The notes below the pieces were generated by a model. It did not search any database, was not told the origin of the DNA, and worked only from the letters and a program-made list of their open reading frames with translations. Below are positions 33,034-43,272 of a stretch of 64,000 nt of DNA, piece by piece. Positions within the stretch are counted from its first letter, which is position 1. Every line of letters begins with the position of its first letter. This DNA comes from Plasmodiophora brassicae (taxonomy: Eukaryota; Endomyxa: Phytomyxea; Phytomyxea; Plasmodiophorida). The translations under genes were made by a program, and so were the position numbers. Location of the stretch: NCBI GenBank assembly GCA_036867785.1, contig CP145414.1, positions 868,001-932,000 on the forward strand. Direction: 5' to 3'.

Positions 33034-33716
33034 CTATTGTTGTGCCGCTTCCCCCAGCTGACGAAGCAGGGTTTTGATGCCGGGCGCCACCGTCACGGCC
33101 GTTGCGGGCGACAAGCGGGGATCGCACTTGCATTTAACGACCAGGTACCTGCACACGTCGGCGTGGTTGTTCAGCGCGGCACACTGGAGCGGCGTCACGC
33201 CCCATTTGTCCTCCGTGTCCGGGTTGGCGTTGCCCAGCTCGTATAGCAGCTGGACAGCATCCAGGCGCCCTCTCCATGCTGCAAAGTGCATCGGCGTCCA
33301 TCCCGACTGACAGGCAGTGCGTCAGAACAACATGCACGCTGCCGATGAGCCCGGAAGCGATCGCAACCTTGGTGCAGAGGTTGGCGCAGCCTGGTTCCCG
33401 GGTCAGTTCCTGGCGAAGCAGGTCAATGGGGCCAGATTCGGCCAGATAATGTATGGCGAGGTGCCTGACAGGTCCGACTGTCAGGGCAACGGGGCGCGGT
33501 CGACGGCGCTGTCCCATGATCGTACCCATCGCTGACGTCCTGGCGGCTGACATACACGTGCGTCGGTGCCGTCGGCGGGTGCGACATCGCCGTCATTTCC
33601 GTTGGTTTGCCGGTATCGCGCAGCAACGGCACGGCATCGTCGCAGGACGACCCTTCGGGCGACGACGCACTCCTGCGCAGCATGGCGGACGCCGCCGAGG
33701 TCAGTGTCGACAGCAT
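33034..33716 (-). CDS. Ankyrin-repeat protein, three exons
   Basis: ATG 33716 gives a Ser/Ala leader, MLSTLTSAASAMLRRSASS. An intron (donor GTATGT, acceptor GGGACAG) joins in phase to RPVALTVGPVRHLAIHYLA, then ESGPIDLLRQELTREPGCA. A 31-nt intron with TCTGAC branch joins SGWTPMHFAAWRGRLDAVQ, then LLYELGNANPDTEDKWG and VTPLQCAALNNHADVCRYLV. That is about three ankyrin repeats, with the G-TPLH-AA--G consensus at two. It ends EAAQQ at the stop at 33034. Likely a cytosolic interaction protein; target unknown. Confidence 0.7.
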
Positions 33717-34141
33717 CTATGAATAGCGGGCGCGCCCCGGACGCACATTCGACGGGGACCGCGCAGTTCGCCAGTCGGAGATATCGCGCGATATCGCTCC
33801 TCCAGCCACTGCATCCGGACCCGGCGGCAGGCGCCCTGCACCCTTCGCCGGCCCGGCCAAACCCGTCTGTGACAGCGGCCACGTTTGCTGTTGTCGATGC
33901 CGGCGGCTCCGTTCCACGCACTCGGCACAGGTGTACCGAAATATCTGCAGATGTGGGGCAACGTTCGCGGGACAGGGGGCGCTCCTCCCGGTAATGGTCA
34001 CCCTGCCTTGAACACGAACCTAAGAGTCGTTTCAGGTGTGGCAGCTAATATGCCTTTTAAATGGTTCGTGGCGCATGCGATATGGCTATCGGTGGAGCAC
34101 GTGCGCCCTACCGCCTCACTGGGGCGTGGTCTAGGACCTGG
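33717..34141. other. Intergenic stretch, nothing recognised
   Basis: About 425 bp between the ankyrin gene start and the LEA2-like gene end. Minus-strand frames here are Arg-rich and GC-driven, without family similarity. Confidence 0.4.
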
Positions 34142-35004
34142 TCAGTGCGGGAAGAGGCCCACGATTGGGATCACAGGTGGGCACTGGATCTGTCGCTTCC
34201 CGGCGAACGGTATTGTGAGGGAGAACGGAGCAAATGACGTGGTGACTTGAGCGATACCGCGAATGTCAATCGGGATTTCGGTTGTCGATCTGCAGGTCGT
34301 CACGACCATCATGACGATGTCCCCGTTCTCGCCGCCGACCTGGGCCCGCAAACTGAACGGGATCGTCAATGTCGTCGTCTCACGCGGCGGGAACGTGTAA
34401 CTGGGCACCGACACGTGGTGGAACTGGCGCTCTAGGAAACAGTTCTGCACTGAGGCGACCGCGTTTCGTCAATCGTAATACAATGTCGCTTACGATCATG
34501 GTAAATATAGGCGTTGCCAGAGACGACATTGACGGCGTACTCGTTCCGATTCGTGAACGTCAATCGGCATTCTGCGTCGAGCTTGAACTCGGTACTGTCG
34601 AGAGCGAACCCGCGATCATCGCAGTCTATCTGGACGGGCGGATTCGTATCCGGATAGTGAATCGCCACGAGGATACCGGCGACGGCCACCAGCAGGACGA
34701 GGATGAACGCGAAACCGCAACACGCCTGGCAGCCTGCCGAGCGGTGCCGGCAGACGAACCTCTCACAGAGGGTCCATCGACGCCGCCCAAGGAACCGCTC
34801 TGTCTCCCGCCGTTCCAGATTATCGATACAAGGAACGAAACAGGCGCGCGTGCCCGTTGCTGAACGTGGCCGTTGCCCTAGGGCCGTCTGCCCTACCGTC
34901 ATCGGGGTACCCGGCGACGCCATCTCTAAATATAGGTCTGCCCCGGCACGGACGACGGGGCCGGTGACCCCCGATCGGCGATCAGCACCCGCCGGGGTGC
35001 CCAT
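34142..35004 (-). CDS. LEA2/NDR1-HIN1-like single-pass membrane protein
   Basis: ATG 35004 begins a cytosolic region ending in a Cys/Arg cluster (CRHRSAGCQACCGF). A helix FILVLLVAVAGILVAIHY follows, then a beta-rich outer domain: FALDSTEFKLDAECRLTFT, NRNEYAVNVVSGNAYIYH, an intron of 32 nt (donor GTATTA, branch ATTGAC) and LQNCFLERQFHHVSVPSY. TFPPRETTTLTIPFSLRAQV and IPIDIRGIAQVTTSFAPFS complete it, TGA at 34142. The layout (Cys-rich juxtamembrane, helix, LEA_2 domain) matches the NDR1/HIN1-like group known from plants and also found in protists. In plants these act in membrane adhesion and defence; the role here is open. Confidence 0.7.
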
Positions 35005-35266
35005 CTGCGTGTCACGCGCCCTCGTTTGCTGTCGCTCTCTCGGCGTGTATCAATCGTGCCAGATATTTGGAATGCGTCCCTGTCTTGTTTGCTCGCGACG
35101 GATACAACGCGCAAGGCGGGAACGCGCGGTCTAACCCGCAAGACAGTCGTCAGGACATTTCCCGGCGGGTCATGCCGACCTGGGCGTGCGGGTCATCGCG
35201 GAACTGCGCCCGCCGTTTAAACGGCGACGTCTCGGCAGCTGGTTCACCAAACGGTATTCCATTACG
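35005..35266. promoter_or_regulatory. Divergent promoter region of two membrane-protein genes
   Basis: About 260 bp between the LEA2-like start on the minus strand and the type I membrane protein start on the plus strand. No specific motif identified. Confidence 0.35.
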
Positions 35267-36192
35267 ATGGTCAGACGATCCGGTATGCATACTTGGTGCG
35301 CGGTTCTAGCGGCGACGTTGTGCCTGTGGTGTGCCCATGCGGCAGTGCGCTTGTCAGCGAAAGAGTTCGCGATCACGTTCAATGCGGGCGAGTTCGCGCG
35401 CACGTCTACAGCAACGTCGCGACTGGTTATGAGAAGCGCGTCAGAAGTCCAAGAGTACGCGCCGGAACGCGTAACCTGCACCCTTTCGGGTTACGCGGGC
35501 TCTTTCAAAGGTACGTCGCAGCGCTGCCTACATATCATGTACATGGCCGAGTGTGACAGTAGTCGGTAGACGCCTGGACATGCGTTGACGATTCGATGCC
35601 CGCCCACCTAGAGTTTGACCCTATGCTGACAGAGGTGACATGCGACGTGATGATGATGTCTACGTCCTTTGATGAGGGCGCGTGCTACCTGCGCTATGGA
35701 GTAAGAGCGCTTTATAAGTGATATCATCACGAGAACCTGCATCTGACGCGACGTGTCGGTGATGACAGATCCGAAGGCGAAGGACTTCGCGGTCTCGCAG
35801 GAACGTTCGGTCCGGCCTACCGGCGCCGTTTGCGCGTAAATGGAACGACACTCCCAGCGTCCCGCACGTGCAGGACGTCCATACGACGACAGACCGCGAT
35901 GAAGTCGGTCAATCCCCATCAGAGATGCCCCGATTCTGTCCTTATTATTCATGTGCAGGACCGCTTTTACGACGAGGGTTTCGCCACTGGTCAGTCTGAC
36001 CCCCACTCTGGTGGCCTTTCGGGAGCTGCCATTGCCGGTATCGTTGTCGCAAGCGTGCTTGTGGCTGCCGGCGTGGCCGTTGCTATAGTGTGTGTCATTC
36101 GCAGGCGTCAACGAGCCGCTATCGGGCGAGGGTGGGCCGAAGTGGAGATCGTCCCACCGCCTCCTTCGTACGACCAATATCTTCAGCAATAA
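35267..36192 (+). CDS. Type I membrane protein with PPxY-containing cytosolic tail, multi-exon
   Basis: ATG 35267 starts MVRRSGMHTWCAVLAATLCL, a signal peptide, then VRLSAKEFAITFNAGEFAR. A middle exon near 35570-35690 reads SVDAWTCVDDSMPAHLEFD and DVMMMSTSFDEGACYLRYG before a GTAAGA donor. The last exon has LSGAAIAGIVVASVLVAAG and VAVAIVCVIRR, one membrane helix with a basic stop-transfer. The tail is EVEIVPPPPSYDQYLQQ, TAA at 36192. PPSY is a WW-domain ligand and could recruit a Nedd4-type ligase. The ectodomain has paired Cys but no recognised fold. The joins between exons 1 and 2, and those before the last exon, are not settled. Confidence 0.6.
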
Positions 36193-36467
36193 ATAACGAA
36201 ACGAGGGATGCTCGCCTGAAGAACTCGGATCGTTCGTTGTTGCTGTCTGGTCATGACCTGGCCTGAGTCCGGACACGATCGGTCATTCGTTTTCCTTCGA
36301 TGCACACGCTTGTGCTTCAGCCATGGACGGCGTGTCAGAATAAGTCCCCGTCCCACTGCTCTGGCAATTCCCGCAGTGGCGTACAAGACCCCGCCTGAGG
36401 CGTGTAACCCACGAACAAGTGACGGGTAGGGGCGATTAGTGTATTCATGAATTCGCAAACTGGCACG

Positions 36468-37508
36468 CTAGCCGTGTCGCGAATGAGGAATGGGGATCGG
36501 CTCAGACGGCGCTAAACTGTTCGGTTCGATGGGCTGGGCATGATGGTGGAGGTAACTCGGATAGGTGAAACGTCGGCGTCGCCCGACATCGGCGCAACGC
36601 CCGCCGACGTCCAGCTCATCATCAGTGCCGTCGATGCCATTCTGTACAGCCGTCGACGACCGGCGCTTCAGTTCGAAGGCCAGCCGCTTCCGGAAGGGCA
36701 ATTGCTTCTCGTCGACGGTCTCGGCCACTTTCTCGTGCATCGCACCAGTCTCCACTTCTTCAACAGTGTCGCCGGTTCGATCATCCTGCCTAATTAGCAG
36801 AGACCCGATCAGGTTCTCCAATCCAGGTTTGCTAGCCATATCGCGCCGCCGCATGAACTTGTCCAGGTCATTCCGGGGATACTTCAGCCACTGCACTGGT
36901 ACTAGCTCGCCCAATGCCAGTCTTTCGCTATTTCGTGGGTCTAGCTGTCGCTCCCTGGCTGGGACCTTTACCACAGGGGTCGCCAGAGCCGTCATATTAT
37001 CGAGCCTGTTCGTCAGCGGCAGCACCTCATTCGTCAGACGAACGAGATCATCGATGCCGGGATCCGTCGGCATGGTTGACCTCGAACAAACTCCTTTAGC
37101 AGGCTCTAGCCCTTGGTCGTCGTCGTCACTGTGGCTACTGGGCGATTCCTGATAACTGGGCGACACACATCGCCCATCCTTGACAATCCGCAGCAGCAGG
37201 TCTCTGGTTGTCAGCCGAGATTTCGCGACGGGGTCCAGGTCGGCGTCATCGTCAGTGTCGTACCTTGAACACCATTCGTCCATTGTGGTCCATGTCTTTG
37301 GATGCTGTCGCGATCCGTATCTCGAGGTCAGACCGACGGGCAGTGACACCTGGCGACGCACACGTCGAGCGAATGTCGAAGTCCGAGCGGGGGCCGGATC
37401 CGATGCCGAATCCGGTGGCGATTCCATTTCCATCTCACCGAAGAACCCTTCCAACTCCATAGCACAGCACAGAGCTGCCGTCGTCAAGACGGGTAGCAGA
37501 CGGAACAT
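36468..37508 (-). CDS. Secreted orphan protein A, paralog of the gene at 38946
   Basis: ATG 37508 gives MFRLLPVLTTAALCCAMELE, a signal peptide; an upstream in-frame ATG at 37718 is less likely because it would bury it. The mature protein is charged: TFARRVRRQVSLPVGL near the N-terminus, acidic DDDD patches, GIDDLVRLTNEVLPLTN, LVPVQWLKYPRNDLDKFM, VDEKQLPFRKRLAFELKRR and a tail with YPSYLHHHAQPIEPN. TAG at 36468. Single exon. Each block recurs in the same order in the gene at 38946-39905. RVRRQ just after an acidic pro-like stretch could be a proprotein-convertase site. No known family. Confidence 0.75.
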   Translation of the reverse strand: MFRLLPVLTTAALCCAMELEGFFGEMEMESPPDSASDPAPARTSTFARRVRRQVSLPVGLTSRYGSRQHPKTWTTMDEWCSRYDTDDDADLDPVAKSRLTTRDLLLRIVKDGRCVSPSYQESPSSHSDDDDQGLEPAKGVCSRSTMPTDPGIDDLVRLTNEVLPLTNRLDNMTALATPVVKVPARERQLDPRNSERLALGELVPVQWLKYPRNDLDKFMRRRDMASKPGLENLIGSLLIRQDDRTGDTVEEVETGAMHEKVAETVDEKQLPFRKRLAFELKRRSSTAVQNGIDGTDDELDVGGRCADVGRRRRFTYPSYLHHHAQPIEPNSLAPSEPIPIPHSRHG

Positions 37509-37909
37509 TGCCGACCGGTGTCCAGGCGGGTCTCTCTTCTCCCTGGTCGGGTCGGAAGCCCAAGAGAAATGCCGCCGGACGACTCGTTCGACCCGCAACA
37601 AGTGGAGCGAAACAAAAATAGCCAGCGAATTCATCCGCCCGATGAGACCACAGCTGACCGCTGACCACAATTGACCAGTGAAGTCCGCCGCGGGTCGTGG
37701 CCCACAACACGCGAGCATGCGGAACGTCAGTCCCGAACTCGAAAGCTATTTTTGAAAGCCCGGCTTCGCTGCGAACCCACGAGGCCATGGACCATGGCAA
37801 TGGTCGGACTGATGAGTGATGACCCACCAGCCACCAGTTCAGAACACGTTGTCGAATCACATTCATTATAATTATCAGCCATCATTGCACAACTTGTCGT
37901 CGTGTTCGG
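37509..37909. other. Intergenic stretch, nothing recognised
   Basis: About 400 bp upstream of secreted gene A. The in-frame extension of gene A to 37718 is open but not protein-like. Confidence 0.4.
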
Positions 37910-38463
37910 ATGACGGACTATGCTGTCCTCATGTACTCCAGATTAGGGTGCGATGTTTACCAAGTGCCATATACGAGACCATCAAGTGCCAATGGAACGC
38001 TGAGATCACCGGCGCTTGATGTCATACGGGTCTTTGTCGACGGACGCCTTGAGAAAATGCAACGCGTGCAGTTGCAATGAGGACATGACAACGGGTATAC
38101 AGATGACAGCGCGTGAACTACCAGGCCAGCAGAGCGTACCTGGGTTTAGCAAACGAGATCGGCTCGGAACACTTTGGACGTCCGGGATCGATCAATGCCT
38201 TGGTGAGCGGACCTAGGAATGGCGATTGCTTCCGTCGACGATGTCAGTGCCTTCCCTGCCACCAACGGTGGTCCGTCGCCCGCAGTCTCGCAGAGCTCTT
38301 GCTTACATCATCTGCCACAAGCGTATCCCGCATTGGTGCGCTGCGGGAACCTGTTCAGGTCATCATGGTGCCCAGTTCCCCACGGTTCAGGAATGAACTT
38401 GACTCATACCAACCGGATGTCAGATGTGATTTAGGACGAGTAGTTGCCAGCCGAATATGTTAA
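37910..38463 (+). CDS. Hypothetical protein, at least two exons
   Basis: ATG 37910 reads MTDYAVLMYSRLGCDVYQV, then TLRSPALDVIRVFVDGRLE and KMQR. An intron with donor GTGCAG and acceptor ATGACAG joins in phase to RVNYQASRAYLGLANEIG and SEHFGRPGSINAL. The same frame then stays open to TAA at 38461-38463, passing LTSSATSVSRIGALREPVQ and IMVPSSPRFRNELDSYQPD; part of this may be another intron (donor GTGAGC at about 38202). No family recognised. It lies between the two secreted paralogs and on the opposite strand. Confidence 0.4.
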
Positions 38464-38945
38464 CTTGTGGTCGTTGATGGCACTCCGGCTATCCTTCATG
38501 GGTACACCACGTCACCGGACCCGTCGATATTGGCCTCCGCATGACTGGATTCTTGCAGAAATTGTGAAAGGCCTGATGCTGAATTCGGTAGCCATCGCCA
38601 CGGCAGCAGCAAACGCACGAGACACGGCGCACCAATTCCATTCCACATAAGGTTCTAGTCGCATCGGATCGCGTCCACCTGCTTTGTGCGACGCAGAGGA
38701 ATTTGACAGCACCATTATCTTCACGAACGCCAAAAGAGACGCATGTTGAGCTGGCCGTTGACGAATACGAACGTCGAAAGGACAGATATCATTGAGCGCG
38801 AACCTTTATCGCGTTCATACCAAATTCAGTAATCTCACACGTGGGCCGCTTCCTGACATGCAACGCTGTGCGACCAACATTCTCCACGATTGACGGAAAT
38901 GGCACTGACCGTAGTGTATGTAACAATTCAACAACGAGTGCAGGA
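38464..38945. other. Intergenic stretch, nothing recognised
   Basis: About 480 bp with short frames only. Confidence 0.4.
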
Positions 38946-39905
38946 CTACAAATGCTCGCGGTCGGAATTGCTTGGGCGGACGGCAGTCGGTTCAGATCGT
39001 TTGGGAAACGCCGATTCGACTGGCGCTTCATGATCTTCATCGTGGACGAATGCTGGGAAGCTAGAACGACGCCGTATAGCATGGCGACGACGCCAGGTTT
39101 CATCATCAGCGTCAACGTCTTCTTCCCCCGACATGCCCGACGATCGGCGCTTCCGAAGCTGCTGCAAAGCCAGCCTCTTACGTAACGGCGCCTGCTTCTC
39201 GTCGACGCGGTCACTGAAGCCGTCGGGCACACGGTCCTGCAGCCTTGGCGGCGAATCGTACACATGAACATCCAATACAGGCGAGTCCACACTGCGAGGC
39301 CACCTGAACTCGTCCCGCTCATGACGCCTAATCCACAACGACCGTGAACCTGCCGGGGGTTTGCCCTCGGTGGATGGTGATGACCGAATCCCGGCTGGAG
39401 CCGCTCTTGCGCGCTGATCGCCTCCGGATGGCTCAATCATCATCGTCGAAGTTAGAGACACTAGATCATCGACGCTATCCGAACGCCTCAACGTTGATTT
39501 TGAGGCACGGTCCCCGGTAGGCCTTGGTTGTTCCGCGCCTTTGTTGTCGTCAACAAGAATGCCGCCGTCACTCTCGGAAGACGATGGTTCCCACATTAGC
39601 ATCATCAGCCCTCCTGTCGAAATCGCGTCGGTGCTCTTGTCGCGTTTGATCATCGGGGACCACGAATCGCCAATCTGCGTATATGTCTCTGGGTTCGTTC
39701 TGGCCCGTCGACGCTCGTATTGTGTTGGGATCTGGACCGGTAACGACGACTGGCGGCGTACGCGTCCTCCACCAGGAATCGGGATGGGCGGCGATGCCGT
39801 ATCCGGTCGTGGGTCCGTCTCCATCCCGAGCACCTCCAGAACACAGCACACGGAGGCCATTGTCAGAACGACAGCAAGCGCACGCGCCATGGCCACCGTG
39901 CCCAT
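38946..39905 (-). CDS. Secreted orphan protein B, paralog of the gene at 36468
   Basis: ATG 39905 (or 39890) gives MGTVAMARALAVVLTMASVC, a signal peptide. The mature part has RVRRQSSLPVQIPTQY, SDSVDDLVSLTST, VPDGFSDRVDEKQAPLRKR, LALQQLRKRRSS and RRRSSFPAFVHDEDHEAP, which line up in order with the blocks of the protein at 36468-37508 although overall identity is low. It ends NSDREHL at TGA 38946. Single exon. Together the two form a small diverging secreted family with a central acidic and a C-terminal basic part. Confidence 0.75.
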   Translation of the reverse strand: MGTVAMARALAVVLTMASVCCVLEVLGMETDPRPDTASPPIPIPGGGRVRRQSSLPVQIPTQYERRRARTNPETYTQIGDSWSPMIKRDKSTDAISTGGLMMLMWEPSSSESDGGILVDDNKGAEQPRPTGDRASKSTLRRSDSVDDLVSLTSTMMIEPSGGDQRARAAPAGIRSSPSTEGKPPAGSRSLWIRRHERDEFRWPRSVDSPVLDVHVYDSPPRLQDRVPDGFSDRVDEKQAPLRKRLALQQLRKRRSSGMSGEEDVDADDETWRRRHAIRRRSSFPAFVHDEDHEAPVESAFPKRSEPTAVRPSNSDREHL

Positions 39906-41089
39906 TGCCTCAGCGACGATGAGGACCGCAAATGCGTTGTGGTCGAGGTCGGAAGGTCGGTGTCCAAACGACAACACCGCGGCGACTTGCGCAAAACAGA
40001 AATAACCGTTCAGCTCCAGTCAGCCACGTGTCCACGGCAGTCCGTATTCCGCACCGACCTCACGCTATTTTTGTCGCAGCCAGCGGACCAACCGTACACC
40101 TCATGTTCCGTTCCGGTCAGCGCATGCGTGAGATTCACTTCGATTCTGGAGCCCTCCCTTCATTAAGCAATGATCATTTCGAGCACAGTACCGTTGCCTT
40201 TCTGACAAAGGCGCCTACCGAGGACTCTGTAGTTATCCTTTCCGTTGGCCGTACTATCCGTGGCCAAAGCAGGTCTAGTTGACTGCTGACGAGTATAAAC
40301 ATCTCCCTTCTTTGGCACCGATATTCCGTTTAATCCACAGGACGACCACGTCATTTGGATGGCTGATGCTGTGTGCTCTGTGTGCTCTGTTCATTAACTA
40401 GCGACTATCCGAAGTCTTGGCGATGCATTTATGAGCCAGCTTTTGAAGTTGAACGAACAAACGAGTTACCAGCTCGGAAGGCCGCGTCTAAAGTAGGGAA
40501 TGTGGCTGGAAGCAGATTGCTGTGGGTCCTGCGCCTTGCGGGACCAGGCAGTACCTTGAAGATAGTTTATTTGGGTTTCGCGCTTTTCACGCAGGCGCCT
40601 CGGTTAGTACCTTGGAAGATGGCCAAATCCTGCATAGGCCAAACGACGACGCGCAACATCGTTGTTTTCGTACTCCTCGGTTAACGGTGATCGCCGTTGT
40701 GGAGCTTGGCTCACGTTGTCAGGGCCGGCTGGGCGCGTGCGTGCGACATCCGTACGGTAACGGGTACGATACCGGCGGTGGTTATTCCGATGTTGTGGAG
40801 ACAATCGTTGTCTGGCGTCACATCACGTCTTGTCGTTTCCTAGCAGTGGGGGCTCAATCGAGCAGATGCGGTAGGCTAGATTCGAGACCCTGCGGAGGTG
40901 CAGAAGAATTGCTGGCGAACAACATACTCGGGCCCGTCCAGCTACTGTTGACAGGCGCGTCAGGGTGCCCGTCGCAGTGTCACTCCCGTTTGTTTGCTCA
41001 ACCCACGTTGAGCACGCAATCGACGCCAGACATGTACGTTCGGGCCCGAACGTTGGATGAGGAACGAGCACGTGAACGAGTACAGTATA
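39906..41089. other. 1.2-kb stretch without a supported gene
   Basis: Frames are open by GC content but lack protein-like sequence; the longest (40522-41268, plus) starts at GTG and runs antisense into the ankyrin gene. A short repeat of TGTGCTC units occurs near 40374-40390. The part above 39905 probably holds the promoter of secreted gene B. Confidence 0.5.
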
Positions 41090-41617
41090 TCAGTACCAGA
41101 TGTCGCGAGAGTGGCCGTACAACTTGGCGAGCTGCATTGGGGTCTTGTTGTGCTTGTCGACGGCCATCAGGTCGATGTTGTCAACGTCGAACAGGAGCCC
41201 AACGATTCTGTTGCCTTCTCGACAGGCCAGGTGTAAAGCGGTCTGCCCGTTTCGATCACGAGCGTTGACCTCGGTACTGCGTTCCCTGAGCAGCAACGTG
41301 GCGACCTCCTCGGATCCGGTCTTGGCCGCACGATGCAACGGCGTCTGATCGTGCATATCGCGGGCATTGGTGTCGGCGCCATACTCGATCAGGACAGTGG
41401 CCCCGGGCAGATCGTCCAGTTCGGCGGCGATGTGCAGAGGAGTATCGCCATCGGGCAGGATTATGTTGGCTTCGACGATGCCCATCTCCACGAGCTCCAC
41501 AATACCGTCCAGGTCGCGATCGGCAATGGCGCGTTCGAGCGCTTGCCCCGCGTTCAACGCAATAGCCGCAGGAAGGAATACAACCAGCAACGCAGACGCC
41601 CCAAGTTTCACATTCAT
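41090..41617 (-). CDS. Secreted ankyrin-repeat protein, 175 residues
   Basis: ATG 41617 gives MNVKLGASALLVVFLPAAIA, a strong signal peptide. Then come four ankyrin repeats: LERAIADRDLDGIVELVEMG, DGDTPLHIAAELDDLPGAT, HDQTPLHRAAKTGSEEVATL and NGQTALHLACREGNRIVGL. A final partial one, HNKTPMQLAKLYGHSR, follows, with the -TPLH-AA-G- consensus intact. TGA at 41090. Single exon. Ankyrin repeats are usually cytosolic; a signal peptide directly in front of them without a membrane helix means export. In intracellular parasites such proteins are candidate host-targeting effectors, but no host link can be read from sequence. Confidence 0.85.
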   Translation of the reverse strand: MNVKLGASALLVVFLPAAIALNAGQALERAIADRDLDGIVELVEMGIVEANIILPDGDTPLHIAAELDDLPGATVLIEYGADTNARDMHDQTPLHRAAKTGSEEVATLLLRERSTEVNARDRNGQTALHLACREGNRIVGLLFDVDNIDLMAVDKHNKTPMQLAKLYGHSRDIWY

Positions 41618-41966
41618 GGTTGGGCGCTCTCCGAACCAACACCAACGGGAACCCTTTTACTGATATACTACTGTCACTGGCAGTGGCAGCCAGTTCTGTC
41701 ACTGGTATCCGGATTCGGGAATATCGAATCTCGCGGGCGATAGGCGGGACCCGGCACTGGGAACGCCACGTCCGCGCCATCCGCCACAGTTACTGCCGAA
41801 GTGACTACCGGCACCCGTCCCTCTTACCGGGCGCTGGTTCGGCAAGGTGACGCGCAACCGATCTGGGGCAGCAGGGGGTACCCGCAGCACGGGCGCTGCG
41901 TCGCAAGTTGCGGGACTGCAGCGTCCACACAGTGCTGCCGTCGTGTGCGCGCAGCGGCGGGTCTGA
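41618..41966. promoter_or_regulatory. Divergent region between secreted ankyrin gene and PhnX gene
   Basis: About 350 bp. It probably contains both promoters; no motif stands out. Confidence 0.35.
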
Positions 41967-43037
41967 ATGGCGTCAGGGCGGTGGCGATCATGCTGCCGTC
42001 GAGTCATGTCGGGTGTCGCGACAGCGGAGATGCCGAGAGCGGCGAACCTGCCGACGGGACTTCGTCGCGTGGGGGCGGACGAGCGTGCCGGGGCGCTGTA
42101 CCGCGGGCCGGTGAAGGCCGTCATTCTGGATTGGAGCGGGACGCTGGCCGACGAGCACGTGATCGCACCGATCGACGTGCTGCTGGACGTGTTCAAGCGG
42201 CACGGCGTAGAGATCACGATGGAGGAGGCGCGCCTGCCGTTGGGGTTGAGGAAGGACGAGCACATTGCGAAAATCCTGGCGATCCCCGACGTTCAACGAC
42301 GATGGAAGGAGGCGCATGACGGCGCCGCATCCATGGCCTGTGACGTTCAGACTCTGTACAACGAGTTCATTCCGAAGCAGCTCGAGGTGATGCGAAAGCA
42401 CACATCGCTGAGTACGTTCTGTATTGCGGATGCGCGTTCTCTTCTGACGGCAGCGCTCTCTGCAGTACCGGGTGCAGTCGATGCAGTGGACGAGCTCAGG
42501 GACCAGTTCAAGTGCAAGATCGGCGTCACGACTGGACTGCCACAGGCGCTCGCGGAGGTCATGCTGCACGACGGTAGCGGCCAGGGGTTCGTCCCCGATA
42601 GCAATGTGAGCGCCGACACCATCCCTAAGGGGTTGGGATGCCGGCCAGCTCCCTTTATGGTATGGCCGAATGGACGAGAGTGTCTTCTATCTCGTCCTGA
42701 ACATGTGGGTGGGTGTTAGGTCTATGAGAACCTCGCACAACTGGGAGTATACCCGATTCACTCTGTTGTGAAGGTCGACGATACTGCCGTCGGCGTCGCA
42801 GAGGGTGTCAATGCCGGGTGCTGGTCAGTTGGCATCGCTGGAGCGGGGAGCTACACGAACGTTAAGACAAGACAGCACTGGGCGGTCCTTGATCGTAACG
42901 ACAAAGAGGCTCGCCTTGAACACGCCCGCAGTGAATTGGTCAAGGGCGGCGCGCACTACGTCATCGATTCGATCAGCCTGCTGCCTGTCGTTGTTCGCGA
43001 CATCAACTCCCGCCTCGCCGAAGGCGACCGCCCCTAG
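41967..43037 (+). CDS. phnX: Phosphonoacetaldehyde hydrolase (phosphonatase), HAD superfamily
   Basis: Cleaves the C-P bond of phosphonoacetaldehyde to acetaldehyde and phosphate, the second step of 2-aminoethylphosphonate use. After a leader of about 48 residues from ATG 41967 the core starts VKAVILDWSGTLADEHV, with the nucleophile Asp in DWSGT (DWAGT in bacteria). RLPLGLRKDEHIAKIL carries the Schiff-base Lys region of the cap, then KIGVTTGLPQALAEVM. An intron (donor GTATGG, acceptor GGTGTTAG) joins RPAPFM to VYENLAQLGVYPIHSVVKV, then DDTAVGVAEGVNAGCWSVG. TAG at 43037. The N-terminal extension may be a targeting peptide, or translation may start at an internal ATG (42006). It has an intron, so it is a resident nuclear gene. 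Confidence 0.9.
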
Positions 43038-43272
43038 TGTGGCTCCTGAGCTTCCGCCCTGCTTCTGCAATCATCGCGTGTGCTCCTTGCCACAATGATT
43101 TGTCACAGAATGTATTCGAGCTTGACAGTTTGCAGTTAACAGTCTGGACGACAATCGACAACTAGTGGTCGGTACGACGCTTTGAGAACTGGACCTTGCT
43201 CTGGGTGGAAATCGCCTCTTCAAATCCACGCAGGGTACATGCTCTAGAATCAGCAGGTCAACGCTTCGCCCC

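Noticed and set aside
36565-37152. 195-residue plus-strand ORF
   Set aside because: It is antisense to secreted gene A, which has a signal peptide and a paralog.
40522-41268. 248-residue plus-strand ORF
   Set aside because: It starts at GTG, is Arg/Cys-rich as expected from GC-rich antisense, and overlaps the well-supported ankyrin gene on the other strand.
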